From NCBI GenBank assembly GCA_030704615.1, contig CM060731.1, positions 10,788,001-10,852,000 of the forward strand: a stretch of DNA of 64,000 bases, read 5' to 3'. Made by a program: the position numbers and the translations under genes. This DNA is from Takakia lepidozioides (taxonomy: Eukaryota; Streptophyta; Takakiopsida; Takakiales; Takakiaceae). The notes beneath the pieces were generated by a model. It ran no database searches. It had not been told where the DNA came from and worked only from the letters and a program-made list of their open reading frames with translations. Below, piece after piece: positions 57,901-64,000 of the stretch. Every line of letters starts with the position of its first letter. Position 1 is the stretch's first letter.

Positions 57901-58487
57901 GGGCACATTGTGGATGCAACCCCCGTAGCATGACACGGGTAAGGCAAAAAACACCTGGCAGTGGGCTGATGTCCTTTATGTTTGCGAATTTCCCCACGTT
58001 GTTGCAGGTTGGACATAGAAAGCAAGCTGTCCTAGTGAAGACAACACCAGCTTAGAAGATCGTTATTCCAACACCCTCGGAGCAAAATGGGGTGAGAAAA
58101 ATTATACACCCCTATCATCTTCTCATGATTGCACTGGCATGTGACTCGGTTCAAACCTGTGAAATACGGGACTCATTTTTAACTGACACTGCTTGTGGAT
58201 TGTGGCAGGTGATTAAAGGCCATCGAGTGTGGCTTTTGGATGCCCTATCAAAAGCCAAAGTAGGTAGTGGTTTGGTGATGGGTTTGCAGGGTAGTACACC
58301 CCCAGAGGGATACCCATCTATACCTGTTGGGTACGTGGCTGTGCGTGTGGATGAAGTATGCATGGCCAACACCCCGCTTGCATACTTCAATACTTCAGTA
58401 CGGCCAGCCCACATAGAACTTGGTCACACTCTGGACTCTGTCACAGTGTGGAGTGATAAGTTGCTGAAAGTGCTGCCTCAACGGTGA
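54968..58487 (+). mobile_element. CACTA-associated second ORF carrying an FCP1/NIF phosphatase domain
   Basis: Plus-strand exon set. About 54968-55294: basic/proline-rich N-terminus, 'PRRSSRFVLQLPPRSMAAEG', donor CCTGTG|GTGAGT. About 55820-56213: Transposase_24-like (Ptta/En/Spm) motif, 'WDRLVAYWQTEKFLKSSENG' then 'AKKQSKTGPGGKNG', donor CGTCTG|GTAAGG. 56357 onward: 'AMSTGRTPSFQEIQEGSMSK'. 56546-57572: coiled coil 'IRELAEKVSLLEGGMADMRK', a Ser-rich linker, then the phosphatase domain with 'HLLILDLNGLLCD', 'VMLRPGCCEFI', 'FELAIWSSAQIHNVRAAVDW', 'FVWDQSHC' and 'NTVLVDDSPYKGMRNPAYSG'. 58209-58487: 'GVIKGHRVWLLDALSKAK'-type end, 'YPSIPVGYVAVRVDEV', resembling the C-terminal domain of such transposon ORFs (DUF8039-like). 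FCP1-type enzymes dephosphorylate phosphoserine; motif I here is DLNG, lacking the second Asp. A frameshift at the T7 run 57279-57285 splits the domain. A TAG lies near 58051. Expression and activity are unknown. Confidence 0.7.
56937..57500 (+). pseudogene. FCP1/NIF-type HAD phosphatase domain (frameshifted)
   Basis: Domain-level entry. Motif I 'LDLNGLLCD' (about 56980-57006): the nucleophile Asp is present, and the usual DxD second Asp is Asn. Motif II region 'FELAIWSSAQ'. Motif III 'LVDDSPYKGMRNP' (about 57346-57384) is complete. Homology moves from frame 2 to frame 0 at the seven-T run 57279-57285, where one T fewer would give a continuous domain. It could be a true mutation, a sequencing homopolymer error, or length heterogeneity. 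Confidence 0.75.
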
Positions 58488-59000
58488 TTTTAGAGGTAAT
58501 GCTCTTACTTTGACATGTGGTTACCCTTGAGTGATTAGCTAAATAGATCTCATGTAGTACTTACACGAACCAGTGGATTGAAACCAACAACCTCTTCTCA
58601 GCTAGTGTTGTTGATCTGTTTATACATGTGTGCATTCACGTGCAGGACATGCGATCATGATCTCTTGTAAGGAAGGAGGCAGAAGGTGTTGGGGCAGAAG
58701 GAGGCATGCTATGGACAATCAACGAGGAGGAAGGTGCTCGGTTTGTCACATTTTTGGATTCATATATGTGCAGTGGGTACTTGAGTACTTGGGCTACCGT
58801 TGAGAGATAAGATGCTTTGAACTCTCCACTTTTTTGTTGATCTGGAGGCACTGTACAGATTTGAAACAAACCATTGTCTTCCTATCATATTTTCCATCAT
58901 TTGTCGAATCTCTTTTTTACCCAATTGGCTCGTGACACCGTGTATTTGTGCAAAATGATATATTCTCATATTATAAATCACATATAAATGGTATTATATT
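58488..59000. other. No gene recognised
   Basis: 3' flank of the transposon gene. CACTA-type ends were looked for and not found. Confidence 0.4.
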
Positions 59001-59009
59001 TGAATACAC

Positions 59010-59250
59010 GAGCCCAAGCCGTGACCGTTGACCGTGACCGTGGGAAGTCGTGGTGCGGACACCACAGGTGGGCACGGTGACCAAATTGTGGGAATGGCGG
59101 GCGGTGAAGGCTCGTGGGCATGGTACCACGGGGCAGCCCGTGGCCAACGAGCGCCTAGGGCGGACCGTGAGGAGTCGTGGCGGTTAGAGCCACGGAAGGC
59201 CGCGAACAAACAGAGTGAAATATATATAAATATATATATATATATCTTTT
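59010..59250. repeat. GC-rich GTGACCG-type short-repeat block followed by (TA)n
   Basis: Repeated GTGACCGT/CCGTGACC and CGTGGN motifs (59018-59200) end in ATATATATAAATATATATATATATAT (about 59220-59247). It resembles in style the inner part of the LTR at 2040-2170, for example GACCGTGA(G/T)GAGTC, but a co-linear alignment is not obvious by eye. Confidence 0.5.
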
Positions 59251-59774
59251 TTCACTCGTTTCGTGGACCTTGATGGGGAGGCTGGGCTCTGAAGAACAAT
59301 GGTTTTGAGCTAGCTGATCCGGCAGAAAAGTCGGCATTGCCTCCCTGTTGTGTTTTTACAAAGCTAGACATCGCTCTTCAATGAATTTTTGCAGAAGACA
59401 ATAAAATGCTAGGTACTTTGACCAAACTAAGATAGAGTAGCATCACTATATCATTGTACAACTACAAGAATCCAATCAAAGCACTAAAAACAAATTTAAA
59501 AAAACAACTATTGCACCTAGTTTCGTTTGCCTTCGGGCTTGCATGGGCTTTTGTGTTCATGTTCATATTATAGACAATAATCTTGGCCAGTTTGGGAAGG
59601 TAAGGCAACCTGACACTGCTGGAAGAGTCAATCCGTGGGGCCATGGGAAGCTTGGAGAGGGTGCAAACACCTGTACACCTAGGCTAGCGTAGAAGTAGGA
59701 GGGTCGATGGGAGGTAGACAATTGTACGGTTTTTGTGGGCCCAAGACATGCGCCGAAGACACTTGTCGTTCTCC

Positions 59775-59870
59775 TTCTACTTCTAGAGCTTTCCAGAAGC
59801 AGTGGGATGAGGCGGTGGGCCCCCTTCTAGAAGGCTCCACCACCCCTCCAATGACTATATAAGAAGGGTA
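59775..59870 (+). promoter_or_regulatory. Heat-shock-type promoter: two heat shock elements and a TATA box
   Basis: HSE 1 at 59781-59798: TTC TA GAG CT TTC CA GAA, four alternating units at exact 5-bp steps (one unit GAG). HSE 2 at 59825-59837: TTC TA GAA GG CTC, again at 5-bp steps (third unit imperfect). TATATAAG follows at 59856-59863. The spacing is that of plant heat-shock promoters, where HSF trimers bind nTTCnnGAAnnTTCn. Downstream sequence matches the LTR-like repeat at 26195-26330, so the promoter probably belongs to a retroelement LTR. Confidence 0.6.
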
Positions 59871-59980
59871 AAGGGTATACATTTTATTAGGTTTCTTCCG
59901 CCTCCCTTTGGTGGGCTCTGCAAGCAGGGCCCTCTTAGAAAATAAAAATTTGGAACTTGAACCATCATCTAATTAAAAAC
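59855..59980 (+). repeat. LTR-like dispersed repeat, copy 2 (copy 1 at 26195-26330)
   Basis: Shares with copy 1 TATATA, GGGTAAAGG, GGTGGGCT(C/T)TGCAAGCAGGGCC and the following A-rich segment. Copy 1 does not show the heat shock elements upstream. No primer-binding site found next to either. Confidence 0.5.
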
Positions 59981-62900
59981 TCTATTACTATAGCACTGAT
60001 TCAATATGTGAACCCAAGTTTCATTTCAAGGAAAATCAGCCAGTGAGAAGCTGGCACGACGAAGTGGGGGGGCTAGTGGAAAAGCAAGCAAAGGACATGC
60101 AGCCGCGAGAGAAGATGGGTGGGCCCGTGCTGCAGCCACGGGCACACAGAGTCGACGAGAGAGCAGACTCCAGGAGAGAGCCAGAATGATACTGACGCAA
60201 CGGACAAGGATTCGGGGAGATAGGTCGAAGATATAGACATAGGATGGAGCTGGAGGAAAGTCGGGCGCGTAGCAAAACGACCTACGACAGAGCCATCGAG
60301 TTGTGACAAAGGCAGCCTGCAAACAACTTCTGACAAAACCGTGATAGCAACCAGCTGTGAGAATGGCACAAAGATTCGAAAATGTTCACAGGCTCCTCGC
60401 AAATTACTTTGAAGGATCGATCATATACCGTCAACAATCTGTCAGCAGACCTGTTTGCGGGGATGTAGGAAATGGAAGGTTGCTGGCAAGATACTCAAGT
60501 CTTTCGCCGGTATGCTACATGGGCTTGGTCTCTTTCAAGAGGTATTGTAATGATCTCTCTCCATGCAATGTAAGTTGTTTTCTTTGTATTCATATCTTTG
60601 TGCCTCTGAATTCACTATAACGATTTTATGTAAACAAAATAATGGTTAGTATTAATTTGATTCAATTTTGCTTCAAGAAACATGTCTTAGTCTCAACATA
60701 GTGGGCCACGTTGAGACATAAGACAAATGAGGTTGGATTCTTTATGTTCATGGTCCGCATCTTCAAATGGGTGTCCAATGGAAGTTTTTTATGAATCCAT
60801 AAGAACCAATTGCACAATGAATTTGAGTTCCCCTCTAGCACGTTATGCAATAGGGTTCTTACTCTAGTAGAAAAAGAGGTTCAAGTTGATGTTGCATAAG
60901 AAGGTAGGGTGTGTGTTAAAAGAAAATTCAGGGGGACAACTCAAACCGAGGAAACGAATCGTCCGCACTTCATCGACCTCGCCTTTGGGCTTGTGATAGA
61001 GTGAGTGACAACATTTAAAAATGATATGTTGGATTTGTGTACTCTAGGATAAGGAAATTCTAACTCCTCCAAAAACTTCATAAGCTTTCCTTGGTACATG
61101 ATCACCTACACATGTTCCCATATCATCTCAAGTATATGTATTTGATGGAATCCATGTATCTTAAACATATCTATGATTAAATTACCCACAAACATATGGG
61201 CCATATGATCGACAACTAGATGTCATATTTGGTCCATGATTCCACAAAAGTGAATCTTTATAAGTTGCTGACAAGTATTACCAATGTTGTTGTAGCTACG
61301 AAAGATCTCCCCATGATGGAACAAGTACCTTCATAGTTGTTTGTCATATTCCTCATTCTCATTGTTTTGATTTGGTGGTTAAGTTTCAACAGTCATACTA
61401 TATACATGTGCAAGTTAGAATTTCCACTTCATATATAAGATAGGCATGGGAAAATTCCAAGTCTATGCTTCATAGAGGTGGGAAAATGATGTTCACAAGA
61501 TACGACGGTTGATGCAGCTTTGGAATTTTTGCACGCCATGTCTTCATGATCTTCTGATGGAAGCTCATTTTTTAAAAACATTTTTACTAGTGGTTGATGA
61601 ATCCGCAGATCTGACTTGGAGCAAGATTTGATTGTTTATGTAAGTTATGTATCTAAAGCTAAGGAAAGCCCTGCTGTTCCCAAGTTTGCGAAGCTTATGC
61701 TTCTTGAAAAAGGAACATGAGAAGTTATGTATGAGTGCATGAATGTAGTTTGATCCAAAAGATGCATTGGGAGAAGACACAACTAGTAGCTATGGGCGCC
61801 ACTAATGGAGTTTTTTCTATGATAGCTATGAAGCAGGGTTTAGTTATACAATTGAGATGATGTTCCTGATCATCTTTTTGGAGTTCATTGCATAGTATAT
61901 AATGTCAGATAGTTGGAAGATGATGGGGCAGTTGTTGAATTCCAAAAACTGGGGCTGAAATGATTCGCTACTGTACATTTGCTTGATAAAACAACATTCT
62001 GCTGAATAACACAATCAATCGCCGCATGGGTCTCGTTGGACTCCCAAAACTAGTTGTCAAAGAAATGAGGAATAATTTGTGTCAATACTGCGTACGATTT
62101 TAAATGAGAAATGTCTGCTTCACTCATGGGGTTCTCTCCAGCAGTAAAAGAGCCTTGTCCACCAACTACTGCAAAAATCTCCTCCGCTTCCTAGACAATA
62201 ACCTCAGTACAATTTGCAGGTACAACAAGAGCACTAAAGGTTCAACACCAATAACATGTATTGCACCTTCTACCTTGATTATGCATTTCTGAGCTACAAC
62301 AAAAAGTCTTTGTGTGTGCTCAAATGCAGCAGACCAGCTGATATTATCCCAGTGATGATATATGTCAAGTTATTAACTGGTTGTCGTGTATATTTTGGAA
62401 ATGGTATCAATGTCAAATTTGTTATATGGTCCCAAATATGGCATGATCTATTTTTGATGTAATATGTTGCGAGTGTCCATAGTTGTTTCTAAAGGGGAAT
62501 GCAAATCCATGAGCGATGAGCAGAGAGAACATGAGCAAACTTTACGAACCTCACCCAAATAAAAAACCGAGTCAAAAAATGAGGTTTGATATTGGTTTGG
62601 ATAAGATTTGGAACAATCCCATCCCAAAATGTCCAAGAAAAGAGCCAAAACACACATAATTACAATGTACAACTCCTCCAACTGTGGAAACAAGGATTGG
62701 GTTAAAAAGTTATTCTAGCAACGACCGAAGGTCGAAAGCTAGTTTAGCATAGAGCAGATATAGGGTGCCATAGTGCCACGTCATCATCGCCACGTTTCGT
62801 CGTCGCCACATCATCGTAGCCACGTCATCTTCGTCATTTTGTTTGGAATCTGCCCGGACATCCCGAAAAAACCAAAAATGAGTTCTCGAGCTGTCTCAAG

Positions 62901-63223
62901 CTTCTCTGCGGATTTTCATGGAGGCCGCAATCGCAGGTGTGGCTTTTTCTTAATGCACGATGTGAAGTAGTTTGTCCATCCTGCACATGCGGGCTCTTGG
63001 CTCCTGTTAGTACCATGATTTTATATTCTTCCTGATTATGTTTACAAGGTTCTTGGGAGAGTCAGCTCGGTCTTAGCAGACCGTGTTTCAATCTATGCCT
63101 GCTCAGCTGCACTGTGGTGGTTCTCACAGACCAATCCAACATCACCTGACTACAAACACAAGCAGCACACAAGGGGTCCTTTTGGGTTGATGGTCAAATC
63201 CTCCATGGGTCATGCCACAAGGT
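59981..63223. other. No gene recognised
   Basis: 60040-60330 is purine-rich on the plus strand and weakly coding-like ('RARSKTTYDRAIEL') with stops. 60650-62700 is A+T-rich and looks like decayed repeats. 62770-62825 has short CATCATCG/CCACGTCATC repeats. Confidence 0.35.
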
Positions 63224-63414
63224 CAAGGACAATGTGGTGAGGGCACCTTCTTCTTCGATCTATTTCAGCCTGTTTTGCCCTCTCATCAGACTCGGCCCTG
63301 AGATGCATATTGAATTTTCAAGGACAATGTGGTGATGGCACCTTCTTCTTCGACCTATTTTCAGCCTGTTTTTCCCTCTCATCAGACTCGGCCTTGAGGT
63401 GCATATTGAATTCT
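63224..63414. repeat. Tandem repeat of 95 bp, two copies
   Basis: Both copies begin CAAGGACAATGTGGTGA and contain GGCACCTTCTTCTTCGA(T/C)CTATTT, CAGCCTGTTTT, CCCTCTCATCAGACTCGGCC and TGCATATTGAATT. They differ at only a few bases. Confidence 0.85.
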
Positions 63415-63699
63415 GTAAGTTAGCTCGTGTATCTGTGGTGGTTTGGAATGACTATGACAAGTAACTGCGGATGTGGCAACAGAAAAGTATCCAAAACAGA
63501 TCACGGGGATGAGGAGAAGCTTCAGTTTGTACACAGGCACGGATAGCTGAAGGACCAGGGGTAGAGGTCCAGATTCATCCAAGAGGGCCGGATTTCAAAC
63601 ACAAGATTACTTCTGATTCATGTGGATCCATAGCTACAAGAAATCTTCGTGGGTAGATGGTCAACTGGAAACAGCAGCGGTAGCTGCACAATTGATAGA

Positions 63700-63910
63700 A
63701 CAAGGCACTGCTAATGAAGGCACCTTTTTCAACACATTTCACCCTGTTTTTCCCTCTTGTCAGAATCGGCCCTAAATTTCCATGTTGAATTTTGCAAGTT
63801 AGCTGGTTGAGTGAATCTGGTTGGAGTGACTTTGACATGATACTGCCAATGTGACAACATGAAAGTATCCAAAAATAGGTAACAGAGATGAGGAGAAGGT
63901 GTGGAATGAA
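63700..63910. repeat. Third, diverged copy of the repeat with longer 3' extension
   Basis: GAAGGCACCTTTTTC, CACCCTGTTTTTCCCTCTTGTCAGAATCGGCCCT and TTGAATTTTGCAAGTTAGCT match copy 2 and its downstream sequence. Homology continues through AAAGTATCCAAAA and GATGAGGAGAAG, so the true repeat unit is over 200 bp (63319-63520 against 63700-63905). Confidence 0.75.
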
Positions 63911-64000
63911 TATTTGTTGACCCCAGTCAATGGTGGGACAACCGAGGTAGCAAGTTGAATGCCTGTTAGATGACAGAGAGTAGCAGACACAATTCAGCAT

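Noticed and set aside
60026-60402. Overlapping minus-strand frames of 79-109 codons
   Set aside because: They lie opposite purine-rich sequence and only reflect its base composition.
1-64000. CRISPR array, bacterial operon, prophage or organellar insertion
   Set aside because: No regularly spaced repeats with unique spacers, no compact co-directional bacterial ORFs, and no recognisable plastid or mitochondrial gene run.

Overview
The window looks like nuclear DNA of a land plant. Genes are split by GT-AG introns, there is one eukaryotic tRNA-Leu gene, and plant-type families are present: a root-cap/LEA-type secreted protein, a small cysteine-rich secreted protein, a cytosolic-type valyl-tRNA synthetase copy, a CACTA (Tnp2/DUF4218) transposase and a Ty3/gypsy-like retroelement with an initiator-tRNA-Met primer site. 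The RING-finger ORF and the FCP1-type phosphatase attached to a transposon ORF resemble, from memory only, families common in seed-free plants. A bryophyte or other seed-free plant is therefore my guess, not something the sequence proves. No bacterial operon, CRISPR array or organellar gene cluster is present.

Layout. 1-2.5 kb: gag end and LTR of a minus-strand LTR retrotransposon. 3.3-9.3 kb: the best gene in the window, an intact five-exon minus-strand gene for a 584-residue secreted plant protein, with a second copy of its last exon further downstream. 9.6-13.9 kb: gene-poor, with a dispersed repeat and a fold-back element. 14.1-15.4 kb: a decayed ORF ending in a RING finger. 18.1-24.9 kb: a MITE-like element and a rearranged duplication in which one half is inverted and the other half is direct. 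25-31.8 kb: mostly unassignable. 31.9-33.0 kb: a broken root-cap/LEA-type gene. 34.0-35.2 kb: a GC-rich fold-back transposon-like unit around a possible captured fragment. 35.2-40.3 kb: weak coding signals only. 40.4-41.0 kb: tandem repeat and tRNA-Leu(AAG). 41.9-43.8 kb: exons of a small Cys-rich secreted protein. 45.5-48.5 kb: unprocessed valyl-tRNA synthetase pseudogene. 48.8-50.6 kb: decayed plant-style gene with a prokaryote-like MNT nucleotidyltransferase followed by a HEPN domain. 51.5-54.2 kb (minus) and 55.0-58.5 kb (plus): divergently arranged CACTA-type genes, the second carrying an FCP1/NIF phosphatase domain. 59-60 kb: a heat-shock-type promoter module in an LTR-like repeat. 60-64 kb: repeats and unassigned sequence.

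Several otherwise well-conserved reading frames carry nonsense codons and single-base shifts, while the 584-residue gene carries none. This argues for real pseudogene and transposon decay rather than uniformly poor sequence. In the RING ORF all five nonsense codons can be explained by C-to-T change at CAG or CGA codons, as expected from deamination of methylated cytosine.
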